From contig OX352322.1 in assembly GCA_947090765.1 (NCBI GenBank), forward strand, positions 5,449,001 through 5,513,000: DNA of 64,000 nucleotides, read 5' to 3'. The first letter of the stretch is position 1. The number at the start of each line of letters is the position of its first letter. Both the position numbers and the translations under genes were made by a program. Under the pieces are notes generated by a model, which saw only the letters and a program-made list of their open reading frames with translations, had not been told where the DNA came from and searched no databases. The stretch is from Pseudomonas sp. MM223. Lineage in GTDB: Bacteria; Pseudomonadota; Gammaproteobacteria; Pseudomonadales; Pseudomonadaceae. Shown in pieces: positions 37,477-46,662 of the stretch.

Positions 37477-39183
37477 ATGTTTCTTTCCCGCTGGCTACCG
37501 GGCCTTGCCAACCTGCTGCACTACCGTCGCGAGTGGCTGCATGCCGACCTGCAAGCCGGGCTCTCGGTGGCAGCAATCCAGATCCCGATCGCCATTGCCT
37601 ATGCGCAAATCGTCGGGCTGCCGCCACAATACGGCCTGTATGCCTGCGTCCTGCCGATGATGGTCTATGCCCTGATCGGCAGCTCGCGCCAACTGATGGT
37701 CGGCCCCGACGCCGCCACCTGCGCGATGATCGCAGGTGCCGTGGCACCGCTGGCCATGGGCGACCCGCAGCGCATTGTCGAGCTGTCGGTAATCGTCACA
37801 GTGCTGGTTGGCGTGATGCTGATTGCCGCCGGCCTTGCCCGTGCCGGCTTCATCGCCAGCTTTTTCTCGCGGCCGATCCTGATCGGCTACCTCAACGGCA
37901 TCGGCCTGAGCCTGATCGCCGGGCAATTGTCCAAGGTGGTGGGGTTCAAGATCGAAGGCGACGGTTTCATCCTCAGCCTGATCAACTTCTTCCAGCGCCT
38001 GGGCGAAATACACTGGGTAACATTACTTATCGGCCTGGCCGCCCTGAGCCTGCTGATCTGGCTGCCGCGGCGCTACCCGCGCCTGCCCGCAGCACTGATG
38101 GTGGTGGCACTGTTCATGCTGCTTGTCGGCCTGTTTGGCCTCGACCGCTTCGGCGTCGCCATCCTCGGCCCGGTACCTGCCGGCATCCCGCAACTGGCCT
38201 GGCCCCACAGCAACCTGACGGAAATGAAGAGCCTGCTACGCGACGCCCTGGGTATCGCCACCGTCAGTTTCTGTAGCGCCATGCTCACCGCACGCAGCTT
38301 TGCCGCCCGGCACGGCTACGCGATCAACGCCAACCACGAATTTGTCGCCCTGGGCGTGAGCAACCTGGCAGCCGGGGTTTCCCAGGGCTTTGCCATCAGC
38401 GGCGCCGACTCACGTACCGCTGTCAATGACATGGTGGGTGGCAAAAGCCAACTGGTGGGCATTATTGCTGCGCTGGTCATTGCCCTGATCCTGCTGTTCT
38501 TCACCGCGCCCATGGCGTGGATCCCGCAGGCGGCATTAGGCGCGGTACTGCTGATGGCCGGCTGGGGGCTGATCGACATCAAGTCGCTGGGGCGCATCCG
38601 CCGCCTGAGCCGCTTCGAGTTCTGGCTGTGCCTGCTGACCACGGTCGGCGTGCTGGGCCTGGGGGTGCTGCCCGGTATCGTGTTTGCCGTGACCCTGGCG
38701 ATCCTGCGCCTGCTGTACAGCATCTATCAGCCCACCGATGCCGTGCTGGGCTGGCTGCCAGGCACTGAAGGCCAGGTCGACATCCGCAAATACAAGGACG
38801 CGCGTACCGTGCCTGGCCTGGTGGTGTACCGCTTCGACGACGCGATCCTGTTCTTCAACGCCGACTACTTCAAGATGCGCCTGCTCGAAGCAGTGCAAAG
38901 CCAGGACCAGCCCAAGGCCATGCTGTTCGATGCCGAAGCAGTCACCAACATCGACGTCAGCGGCATCGCTGCCCTGCGCGAAGTGCGTGACACCTTGGCG
39001 GCGCAGGGCATCTTCTTTGCCATCGCACGCGCCCGGGGTACGTTCCTGCGCATGCTGGTGCGCTCGGGTATGGCGCGGGAAATGGAAGACAAGCTGCTGT
39101 TCGGCTCGGTGCGTGCGGGCATTCGGGCGTATCGGGTCTGGCGCAACCGGAGCCGCAGTGTGCCGGTTGTCGAGCAGGGCTGA
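37477..39183 (+). CDS. SulP-family anion transporter
   Basis: 568 residues: SulP membrane domain of about 12-14 segments (1-410), with the family sequence IPIAIAYAQIVGLPPQYGLYA and GSSRQLMVGPDAATCAMIAG, then a cytoplasmic STAS domain (about 440-550) containing DAEAVTNIDVSGIAALREV. Members move sulfate, bicarbonate or dicarboxylates; the substrate cannot be read from the sequence, and no carbonic anhydrase or sulfate gene is adjacent. Confidence 0.9.
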   Translation: MFLSRWLPGLANLLHYRREWLHADLQAGLSVAAIQIPIAIAYAQIVGLPPQYGLYACVLPMMVYALIGSSRQLMVGPDAATCAMIAGAVAPLAMGDPQRIVELSVIVTVLVGVMLIAAGLARAGFIASFFSRPILIGYLNGIGLSLIAGQLSKVVGFKIEGDGFILSLINFFQRLGEIHWVTLLIGLAALSLLIWLPRRYPRLPAALMVVALFMLLVGLFGLDRFGVAILGPVPAGIPQLAWPHSNLTEMKSLLRDALGIATVSFCSAMLTARSFAARHGYAINANHEFVALGVSNLAAGVSQGFAISGADSRTAVNDMVGGKSQLVGIIAALVIALILLFFTAPMAWIPQAALGAVLLMAGWGLIDIKSLGRIRRLSRFEFWLCLLTTVGVLGLGVLPGIVFAVTLAILRLLYSIYQPTDAVLGWLPGTEGQVDIRKYKDARTVPGLVVYRFDDAILFFNADYFKMRLLEAVQSQDQPKAMLFDAEAVTNIDVSGIAALREVRDTLAAQGIFFAIARARGTFLRMLVRSGMAREMEDKLLFGSVRAGIRAYRVWRNRSRSVPVVEQG

Positions 39184-39199
39184 AGAACTGTTTTATTGC

Positions 39200-39300
39200 C
39201 ACTGGCCCTATCGCCGGCAAGCCAGCTCCCACAGGATCACCACCGGCCTGAGCCTTGTGCAGTACCTGTGGGAGCTGGCTTGCCGGCGATAGGGCCAGTG
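39200..39300. repeat. REP doublet after the SulP gene
   Basis: Perfect or near-perfect inverted arms of about 36 bp starting cactggccctatcgccggca, spaced by about 30 bp. Located between two genes in the same direction. Confidence 0.88.
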
Positions 39301-39399
39301 CAGGCAACACAATGCCCTTGCATGGACACCAACCCTCGCACACCTTGCATGACATGCTAAAGTCGCCCCCGTTCTCCGCTCCACCCAACGGACCCCAGC

Positions 39400-40410
39400 A
39401 TGCCCGCACTTGACGCCACCCTCACCCCCTGGCCAGAACTCGCCGCCCGCCACCCCTGCGACGCCCTGCTGCTGGGCAACGGTGCCAGCCGCGCAGTGTG
39501 GAAGCCGTTTGGCTACTTCTCGCTGTTCGAGGAAGCGCAACGCGCGGGCCGCAAGAAAGGCCTGGCGGTCAGCGACCAGGCGCTGTTCAAATCCTTGGGC
39601 ACAGAGCTGTTCGAGCCTGTGCTCAGCGCCCTCAACACCACCGTGCGCGCCAACGCCGCACTGGCCATCAACTCCACCGCGCCGCTGAACCGCTACTACT
39701 CGATCAAGGAAGCGTTGATCCACGCCGTACGCACGGTGCACCTGCCGTGGTCACTGATGCCAGCCACCACGCTGGCAACCCTCAACAAGGCCCTGCGCGG
39801 CTACCGCAGCGTCTACACCAGCAACTACGACCTGCTGCTGCCATGGGCTGTGCAACACGCCCCGCAAGGGTTCGCCAAGCTGTTCGACGAGCAGGGCTTC
39901 TTCGATGTGCGCCGCACCCGTAGCGAAGGCACCCGGGTGCTGCACCTGCATGGCGGCCTGCACCTGCTCAAGCTGCCCGACGGCACCACTCGCCAACGCA
40001 GCGCCGACAACGCCGAGTTGCTCGATGGCTTTGCGGTGAACATCCCGGGGGAGGTGCCGCTGTTCGTCAACGAAGACCGCAGTGACGAAAAACTGCGCGC
40101 CATCCGCAACTCGGACTACCTGGGCTGGAGCCTGGGGCAACTGGCAGGGGAGCGCCAGGGGCTATGCCTGTTCGGGCAGCATCTGGACAGCAGCGACCAG
40201 CACCTGCTCGACGCCATCCGCCAGGCCCGGCCGCAGCACCTGTCGATTGCCATAAGGCCATTGAGCGAGGCCTCGGTGATCAACCAGAAGCAACACTATA
40301 TTGATCGGTTCGGGGATCTGGCGGGGACGCAGGTGCATTTCTTTGATGCCAGTACGCATCCGTTGGGGCTGGCAGATTTGGTCATCGAGCCACCAGCCGC
40401 TCGACGCTAG
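39400..40410 (+). CDS. DUF4917 family protein with SIR2-like motifs
   Basis: 336 residues. The N-terminus has a Rossmann-type glycine loop LLLGNGAS (23-30); YTSNYDLLL (139-147) and LHLHGGLHLL (181-190) follow. A glycine loop, (T/S)NYD and LHG in this order are the marks of the SIR2-like fold found in NAD-hydrolysing immune proteins and related enzymes. The length and overall pattern fit DUF4917. No partner gene (HerA, Argonaute, TIR, phage sensor) is next to it, so a defence role is only a possibility. Divergent or convergent neighbours are unrelated housekeeping genes. Confidence 0.75.
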   Translation: MPALDATLTPWPELAARHPCDALLLGNGASRAVWKPFGYFSLFEEAQRAGRKKGLAVSDQALFKSLGTELFEPVLSALNTTVRANAALAINSTAPLNRYYSIKEALIHAVRTVHLPWSLMPATTLATLNKALRGYRSVYTSNYDLLLPWAVQHAPQGFAKLFDEQGFFDVRRTRSEGTRVLHLHGGLHLLKLPDGTTRQRSADNAELLDGFAVNIPGEVPLFVNEDRSDEKLRAIRNSDYLGWSLGQLAGERQGLCLFGQHLDSSDQHLLDAIRQARPQHLSIAIRPLSEASVINQKQHYIDRFGDLAGTQVHFFDASTHPLGLADLVIEPPAARR

Positions 40411-40443
40411 CAAGAGCACGCCCCTAGGCTTGATGGGTTGCCG

Positions 40444-41658
40444 TCACAGCAACCCATCCGCCCGCAGCAACGTCTCCAGGCAATGCTCCTGCACCCCATA
40501 AAACGCCTTGAGCTGGCCAATCTTCTCCAGCAACGCCCCGTTGTCCCCCGCCTTCTGCCGCTTCACCGCAAGAATCATCTTGTTCTTGTTGGTGTGTTCC
40601 AGCGAGATGAACTCGAACACCTTGGTCTCGTAACCGCAGGCTTCGAGGTACAGCGCGCGCAGGCTGTCGGTCAGCATTTCGGCCTGCTGACCCAGATGCA
40701 GGCCGTACTGCAGCATGGGTTGCAGCAGCCCCGGGCTGTGCAGTTGCGGGCGGATCTGCTTGTGGCAGCACGGCGAGCACATGATGATCGCGGCGTTGCA
40801 GCGGATGCCTGTATGGATGGCGTAGTCGGTGGCGATGTCACAGGCATGCAAGGCAATCATCACCTCGATGGCCTCCGGCACCACGCTGCGCACGTCACCA
40901 CACTGGAACTCCAGGCCCGGGTGCTCCAGGCGTGCGGCAGCGGTGTTGCACAGGTCGACCATGTCCTGGCGCAGTTCCACACCTGTCACCTGTGCGTCGC
41001 GGCCCAGGCTGTTGCTCAGGTAGTCGTGCATGGCGAAGGTCAGGTAGCCCTTGCCCGAGCCAAAGTCGGCCACCCGCAGCGCCTGCCCTGCCGGCACCGG
41101 GGCGCTGGCCAGGGCGTGGTCGAATACCTCGATGAACTTGTTGATCTGCTTCCATTTGCGCGACATCGACGGAATCAACGCACCTTGTGCATCGGTTACG
41201 CCCAGGTCACGCAAGAACGGGCGCGACAACTCCAGGTAACGCTTCTTCTCACGGTCATGGCCGTTGCTGGCAGTGACCTCACGCGGTGCCTGCGCGCCGT
41301 GACGCTGCAGCATCGGCTTGCCCTTCTTGCTGAACGTCAGCTGCACTTCGCCATCCGCATCGAACAGGTGGGCGTTGCGAAAGCTGTCGGGCAGCAGCTC
41401 GGCGACCAGCGCCTGGGCCTGGTCCAGCGACAGGTTGCGGGTGATGTCGCGTGTCTGGTGGCGGTAGACCAGCGACAGGCACGGCTGGCCCTTGACCTGC
41501 AGCGGCTTGGCGATGATCCGTTGCAAGGTCTGATCGGCACCGACATGGCGCGCCAGCACCAGTTTGACCAAGGCATCGCCGTGCAGGGCGGCGTTCAGCA
41601 GGTCGAGAAACTGAGCGCGCGCATCCGGCGCGGAGGGGGCGGAAATACTGGCGGACAT
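40444..41658 (-). CDS. SAM-dependent methyltransferase (class I)
   Basis: 404 residues. The N-terminal ~170 residues are a separate, family-specific domain; the Rossmann core starts near VADFGSGKGYLTFAMHDYL (SAM loop) with VTGVELRQDMVDLC and IALHACDIATDYAI after it, then CSPCCHKQI, a cysteine motif seen in the PF13679-type methyltransferases. The substrate may be RNA or another large molecule by analogy, but this is not shown. ATG at 41658 (MSASISAPSAP) is chosen; no clear Shine-Dalgarno precedes it, and a start 57 bases earlier is possible. Confidence 0.8.
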   Translation of the reverse strand: MSASISAPSAPDARAQFLDLLNAALHGDALVKLVLARHVGADQTLQRIIAKPLQVKGQPCLSLVYRHQTRDITRNLSLDQAQALVAELLPDSFRNAHLFDADGEVQLTFSKKGKPMLQRHGAQAPREVTASNGHDREKKRYLELSRPFLRDLGVTDAQGALIPSMSRKWKQINKFIEVFDHALASAPVPAGQALRVADFGSGKGYLTFAMHDYLSNSLGRDAQVTGVELRQDMVDLCNTAAARLEHPGLEFQCGDVRSVVPEAIEVMIALHACDIATDYAIHTGIRCNAAIIMCSPCCHKQIRPQLHSPGLLQPMLQYGLHLGQQAEMLTDSLRALYLEACGYETKVFEFISLEHTNKNKMILAVKRQKAGDNGALLEKIGQLKAFYGVQEHCLETLLRADGLL

Positions 41659-41725
41659 GGAAGAGCGGTGCCTCGGATAGCGGGAAGCGCATTCTACACC
41701 CTGCGGCAAGTCCAAGGGTTACGCG

Positions 41726-42343
41726 TCAGTCGAGAATCACCAACCTGTTTGGCAGCTCATTGCGCGCATGGGTAGGCGGCACGTGCTGGCTAAGCAGCTC
41801 GCCACACGCCTCGATACACTCGACAAAGCCCTGCAAGGTCCGGCCCTGGCGCACTTGGTCGGCGAAGCGAGCGCCGATGGCCGCACGGGCCTCGGCATCC
41901 AGGCAGTGCTCGATACCCCGATCTACCAGGATCTCCACATGCCGCTCCGCCTCGCTGACGAAAATCAGCACACCCGTGGCACCTGCGGTGCGCTGCAGGT
42001 TCTGCTCGCGAAATTGCTGACGGGCCAGCCGTGAAGCACGCCAGCGACGCAGGGCACGGGGGATCAGCCAGCCGGCCAGGCGCGGGTTGCGCAGCAATAG
42101 GCACAAGCCGACGAACAGCAGCACATTGGCTACCAGCAAGCCCCGCACGCTGGGCCAACCGAGCAGCCAATGCAACAGGCCCGGCACCGCCAGCGCCAGC
42201 ACGGCGGCCCACAACAGCGGCCAGTAGGCGTAGTCATCGGCACGGCGGGCCAGCACCGTCACCAGTTCGGCATCGGTGCGCCGTTCGGCACGCGCAATGG
42301 CTTCGGCAATCTGCCGTTGATGGTACTCGTCGAAGGGGGTCAT
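41726..42343 (-). CDS. TPM-domain membrane protein
   Basis: 205 residues: an opening helix with AIARAERRTDAELVTVLA, two membrane segments (about 40-62 and 68-85), and a C-terminal TPM-type region with TGVLIFVSEAERHVEILVDRG, the phosphatase-like fold of the TLP18.3/Psb32/MOLO-1 family. Such genes are often beside lemA; no lemA is present here. Role unknown, probably envelope or protein quality related. Confidence 0.78.
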   Translation of the reverse strand: MTPFDEYHQRQIAEAIARAERRTDAELVTVLARRADDYAYWPLLWAAVLALAVPGLLHWLLGWPSVRGLLVANVLLFVGLCLLLRNPRLAGWLIPRALRRWRASRLARQQFREQNLQRTAGATGVLIFVSEAERHVEILVDRGIEHCLDAEARAAIGARFADQVRQGRTLQGFVECIEACGELLSQHVPPTHARNELPNRLVILD

Positions 42344-42526
42344 GCCGTCGGTCTCTTGAGCGTTCTTATAGTTGTTGTCCCGGCACTCGGGGCTTCATCC
42401 GCAGGCGACATATTCAGGCATAATCCGCTGCTGGAAAGTAAGCCTGCGAATCGTACAACAATAGCCGCCTGAAAACTTCGGCCGCGCGCGTATCACCCTG
42501 GATACGGCAGAGGCCCCACAACGGAA

Positions 42527-44821
42527 TTGATGATGAAATTGTCTTTGCTGGGCCTGGCCATGGGCCTTGCCAGTCAGGCGGCCCTCGCCGCCCCCAACGC
42601 CCCGCCCCTGCAGGACAAGCAGGCGTTCATCGAGCACCTGATCAGCCAGATGACCGAGGCCGAGAAAATCGGCCAGCTGCGCCTGATCAGCATCGGCCCG
42701 GAAATGCCCCACGAAAAGATCCGCGAGGAAATCGCCGCTGGCCGCATCGGCGGTACCTTCAATTCGCGCACCGCGCCCGAAAACCGCCCGATGCAGGATG
42801 CGGCCATGCGCAGCCGCCTGAAGATCCCGATGTTCTTCGCCTACGACACCATCCATGGCGAGCGCACCATTTTCCCGATCGGCCTGGGCATGGCCGCCAC
42901 CTGGGACATGGACGCCGTCGCCAAGGTTGGCCGCACTGCAGCCATCGAGGCCTCGGCCGACGCCCTGGACATGACCTTTGCACCGATGGTCGATATCGCC
43001 CGCGATCCGCGCTGGGGCCGCACCAGTGAAGGCTTCGGCGAGGACACCTACCTGACCTCCAGAATCGGCCAGGTGATGGTGCGCTCGTTCCAGGGCAGCA
43101 GCCCGGCCAACCCCGACAGCATCATGGCCATCGTCAAGCACTTCGCCCTGTATGGTGCAGTGGAAGGCGGGCGCGACTACAACACGGTCGATATGAGCCT
43201 GCCGAAAATGTACAACGACTACCTGCCGCCCTACCGTGCCGCGCTCGACGCCGGTGCTGGCGGGGTGATGGTGGCGCTGAATTCGATCAACGGTGTGCCG
43301 GCCACCTCCAACACCTGGCTGATGAATGACCTGCTGCGCAAGGAATGGGGCTTCAAAGGCGTGACCATCAGCGACCACGGCGCCATCCAGGAACTGATCC
43401 GCCATGGCGTCGCCCGCGACGGCCGTGAAGCCGCCAAGCTGGCGATCAAGGCCGGCATCGACATGAGCATGAACGACACCCTGTACGGCGAAGAGCTGCC
43501 AGGCCTGCTGAAGTCCGGCGAAGTGACCCAGCGCGAACTGGACCAGGCGGTACGCGAAGTGCTCGGCGCCAAGTACGACATGGGCCTGTTCAAGGACCCG
43601 TACGTGCGCATCGGCAAAGCCGAAACCGACCTGAAAGATTATTACGGCAACGACCGCCTGCACCGCGAAGCTGCGCGTGATGTTGCACGCCGCAGCCTGG
43701 TGCTGCTGGAGAACCGCAACCAGACCCTGCCGCTGAAAAAGGCCGGCACCATTGCCCTGGTCGGCCCGCTGGCCGATGCCCCCATCGACATGATGGGCAG
43801 CTGGGCCGCTGACGGCAAACCGGTGCATTCGGTGACCGTGCGCGAAGGCCTGCGCCGCGCCGTGGAAGGCAAAGCCAAGCTGGTCTACGCCAAAGGCTCC
43901 AACGTCACGGGCGACAAGGCGATCCTCGATTACCTGAACTTCCTCAACTTCGATGCCCCGGAAATCGTCGATGACCCACGCCCGCCTGCGGTGCTGATCG
44001 ATGAAGCGGTCAAGGCAGCCAGGCAATCTGATGTGGTGGTGGCAGTGGTCGGTGAGTCCCGCGGCATGTCCCACGAGTCGTCGAGCCGTACCACCCTGGA
44101 AATCCCGGCCAGCCAGCGCGAGCTCATCAAGGCCCTCAAGGCCACAGGCAAACCGCTGGTACTGGTGCTGATGAACGGCCGGCCGCTGTCGATCAGCTGG
44201 GAGCGCGAGCAGGCCGACGCCATCCTCGAAACCTGGTTCGCTGGCACCGAGGGCGGCAACGCCATTGCCGATGTGCTGTTCGGCGACTACAACCCGTCCG
44301 GCAAGCTGGCCATCACCTTCCCACGCTCGGTCGGGCAGATCCCGATGTACTACAACCACACCCGCATAGGCCGGCCCTTCACCCCGGGCAAGCCGGGCAA
44401 CTACACCTCGCAGTACTTCGAAGAGCCCAACGGCCCGCTGTACCCGTTCGGCTACGGGCTGAGCTACAGCAGCTTCGAGCTCTCGGGCCTGCAGCTGTCG
44501 AACAAGGACCTCAAGCGCGGCGACACACTGGAGGCCACGGTGACGGTGGCGAACACCGGCAAGGTCGCCGGCGAGACCGTGGTGCAGCTGTACCTGCAGG
44601 ATGTATCGGCGTCGATGAGCCGCCCGGTCAAGGAACTGAAGAACTTCCAGAAGCTGATGCTCAAGCCAGGCGAGTCTCGCACCTTGACCTTCAGCATCAA
44701 TGAGGAAGACCTGAAGTTCTACAATGGCCAGCTGCAACGGGTTGCCGAGCCAGGGGAGTTCAATGTCCAGATCGGGCTGGATTCCCAAGCGGTGCAGCAG
44801 CAGAGCTTCGAACTGCTGTAA
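42527..44821 (+). CDS. bglX: Periplasmic beta-glucosidase BglX (GH3)
   Basis: Hydrolyses beta-glucosides in the periplasm. 764 residues: signal peptide (1-22, ending QAALA), GH3 N-terminal barrel (to about 370) with nucleophile Asp in GVTISDHGAIQEL, GH3 C-terminal domain (about 395-620) and a fibronectin III-like domain near the end (VTVANTGKVAGETVVQLYL). The start could be either of two adjacent ATG codons (42527 or 42530). Divergent from the TPM gene. Confidence 0.94.
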   Translation: MMMKLSLLGLAMGLASQAALAAPNAPPLQDKQAFIEHLISQMTEAEKIGQLRLISIGPEMPHEKIREEIAAGRIGGTFNSRTAPENRPMQDAAMRSRLKIPMFFAYDTIHGERTIFPIGLGMAATWDMDAVAKVGRTAAIEASADALDMTFAPMVDIARDPRWGRTSEGFGEDTYLTSRIGQVMVRSFQGSSPANPDSIMAIVKHFALYGAVEGGRDYNTVDMSLPKMYNDYLPPYRAALDAGAGGVMVALNSINGVPATSNTWLMNDLLRKEWGFKGVTISDHGAIQELIRHGVARDGREAAKLAIKAGIDMSMNDTLYGEELPGLLKSGEVTQRELDQAVREVLGAKYDMGLFKDPYVRIGKAETDLKDYYGNDRLHREAARDVARRSLVLLENRNQTLPLKKAGTIALVGPLADAPIDMMGSWAADGKPVHSVTVREGLRRAVEGKAKLVYAKGSNVTGDKAILDYLNFLNFDAPEIVDDPRPPAVLIDEAVKAARQSDVVVAVVGESRGMSHESSSRTTLEIPASQRELIKALKATGKPLVLVLMNGRPLSISWEREQADAILETWFAGTEGGNAIADVLFGDYNPSGKLAITFPRSVGQIPMYYNHTRIGRPFTPGKPGNYTSQYFEEPNGPLYPFGYGLSYSSFELSGLQLSNKDLKRGDTLEATVTVANTGKVAGETVVQLYLQDVSASMSRPVKELKNFQKLMLKPGESRTLTFSINEEDLKFYNGQLQRVAEPGEFNVQIGLDSQAVQQQSFELL

Positions 44822-44836
44822 CTGAAAGGTCGCCCG

Positions 44837-44874
44837 TACCGGCCCTTTCGCGGGCAAGCCCGCGAAGGGGCCGG
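44837..44874. repeat. Single REP palindrome after bglX
   Basis: A compact palindrome taccggccctttcgcgggca and complement with practically no loop. It lies 16 bases after the bglX stop and may end or protect its mRNA. Confidence 0.8.
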
Positions 44875-44904
44875 CCCCGATATCCCGATACCGGATCCGC
44901 CCCG

Positions 44905-46662
44905 ATGCCCTTTTCCTTTCGCGCCCTGCGTCTGGGGCTGATCACCCTGCTCATCCTGCTGGGTACCGTCCTCAGTGCCGGTTGGGCCATGCACCAGGCC
45001 AAGCGCCAAGCCATGGAAGACGACGCCCAGCGTGCCAGCCAGCAGTTGGGCCTGTACGCCAATACCCTGCACACCCTGATTGACCGCTACCGGGCCTTGC
45101 CCGCGGTGCTGGCGCTGGACCCGGAGCTGATCGCCGCCCTGCGCGGCCCGGCCAGCGAACAGGTGCAGGACGCCCTGAACCGCAAGCTTGAACGCATCAA
45201 CGGCGCAGCAAACTCCTCCACCCTCGAGCTGCTTGACCGCACCGGCCTGGCCATCGCCGCCAGCAACTGGCGGCTGCCCAGCAGTTACGTCGGTTCCAAC
45301 TACGGCTTCAGGCCCTACTTCAAGCAAACCCGCAGCCAGGGCAGTGGCCGCTTCTATGCCGTGGGCGTGACCAGTGGCGTGCCGGGCTACTTCCTTGCCA
45401 GCGCGGTGAACGACGAGCATGGCCGCTTCCTCGGTGCCATGGTGGTGAAGCTGGAGTTCCCCGAACTGGAACGCGAGTGGCGTCAGGGCAGCGACATCCT
45501 GCTGGTGAGCGACGCCCGTGGCATCACCTTCATCGCCAACCAGGACGGCTGGCGCTATCGCGAACTGCAACCGCTCAGTGGAGCAGACCGTGCCGAGCTC
45601 GCGCAAACCCGTCAGTACGACAAGCAGCCACTGGTGCCCCTGCAGCACCAGGCACTGACCCGTTTTGCCGCCAACAGCACCCTCAGCCGCGTGCAAGGCC
45701 CGGAAGGCAGTGCCGAGTATTTGTGGGAAAGCCTGCCGCTGGAGGGCGAAGACTGGACCTTGCACCTGCTGCGCAAACCGCAGGTCACTGCCGACGGCCG
45801 CAATGCCGCTTTGGGCGCCGCCGCCGTCTGGTTGAGCCTGGTGTTCGCCGCACTGTTCGTCAGCCAGCGGTTGCGCCTGGCTCGCCTGCGCCAGCGCAGC
45901 CGCGAAGAGCTCAAGCGCCAGGTCGAGGAGCGCACCCGCGAGCTGCGCACGGCTCAGGAGGGCCTTGTGCAATCAGCCAAGTTGGCGGCGCTCGGGCAGA
46001 TGTCGGCAGCCATGGCCCACGAAATCAACCAGCCGCTGACCACCCAGCGCATGCAACTGGAAACCCTGCGCCTGCTGCTCGACCATGGCCGCCATGACGA
46101 AGCGCGCCAGGCTTTGGAGCCACTGGAGCAGATGCTTACGCGTATGGCCGCGCTCACCAGCCACCTGAAAACCTTTGCCCGCAACAGCCCGGTCGGCCTG
46201 CGCGAGCGCCTTGACCTGGCCACCGTGGTCGACCAGGCACTGCACCTGCTGGAAACCCGCATTCGCAGCGAAGAGGTAGAGGTTGCCCTGTACCTGGCGC
46301 GCCCGGCCTGGGTACGCGGCGATGCCATTCGCCTGGAGCAAGTGCTGATCAACCTGTTGCGCAATGCCCTCGACGCCATGGCCGACAAGCGTTACAAACG
46401 CCTGGAAGTCCGCATCGAACTCGACGGCGAGCAGTGGCGCTTGAGTGTGCTGGATTCGGGTGGCGGTATTGCCGAGGCCAACTTGGCCAAGGTCTTCGAC
46501 CCGTTCTTTACCACCAAGCCGGTGGGAGAAGGCCTGGGGTTGGGGCTGGCCATTTCCTATGGCATCGTCCACGAGGCCGGTGGCCAGCTGCAAGCCGAAA
46601 ACCTGCCCGGTGGTGCACGCCTGAGCCTTACCCTGCCCCGTGACCTGGAGCCTGTATGTTGA
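44905..46662 (+). CDS. DctB-type sensor histidine kinase (MifS-like)
   Basis: 585 residues: membrane segment at about 12-30, a periplasmic double-Cache sensor region (31-290), second membrane segment (about 298-320), a coiled-coil linker, HisKA with MAHEINQPLTTQRMQLE and HATPase_c with NALDAM and GEGLGLGLAISYGI. This is the DctB architecture used for C4/C5-dicarboxylates. It overlaps the sigma-54 activator gene by 7 bases and precedes an alpha-ketoglutarate-type permease; in P. aeruginosa the MifS/MifR pair controls alpha-ketoglutarate use. Confidence 0.88.
   Translation: MPFSFRALRLGLITLLILLGTVLSAGWAMHQAKRQAMEDDAQRASQQLGLYANTLHTLIDRYRALPAVLALDPELIAALRGPASEQVQDALNRKLERINGAANSSTLELLDRTGLAIAASNWRLPSSYVGSNYGFRPYFKQTRSQGSGRFYAVGVTSGVPGYFLASAVNDEHGRFLGAMVVKLEFPELEREWRQGSDILLVSDARGITFIANQDGWRYRELQPLSGADRAELAQTRQYDKQPLVPLQHQALTRFAANSTLSRVQGPEGSAEYLWESLPLEGEDWTLHLLRKPQVTADGRNAALGAAAVWLSLVFAALFVSQRLRLARLRQRSREELKRQVEERTRELRTAQEGLVQSAKLAALGQMSAAMAHEINQPLTTQRMQLETLRLLLDHGRHDEARQALEPLEQMLTRMAALTSHLKTFARNSPVGLRERLDLATVVDQALHLLETRIRSEEVEVALYLARPAWVRGDAIRLEQVLINLLRNALDAMADKRYKRLEVRIELDGEQWRLSVLDSGGGIAEANLAKVFDPFFTTKPVGEGLGLGLAISYGIVHEAGGQLQAENLPGGARLSLTLPRDLEPVC

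Noticed and set aside
42395-44857. 820-codon open frame on the minus strand opposite bglX
   Set aside because: Antisense shadow of bglX caused by high third-position GC; no recognisable domain.
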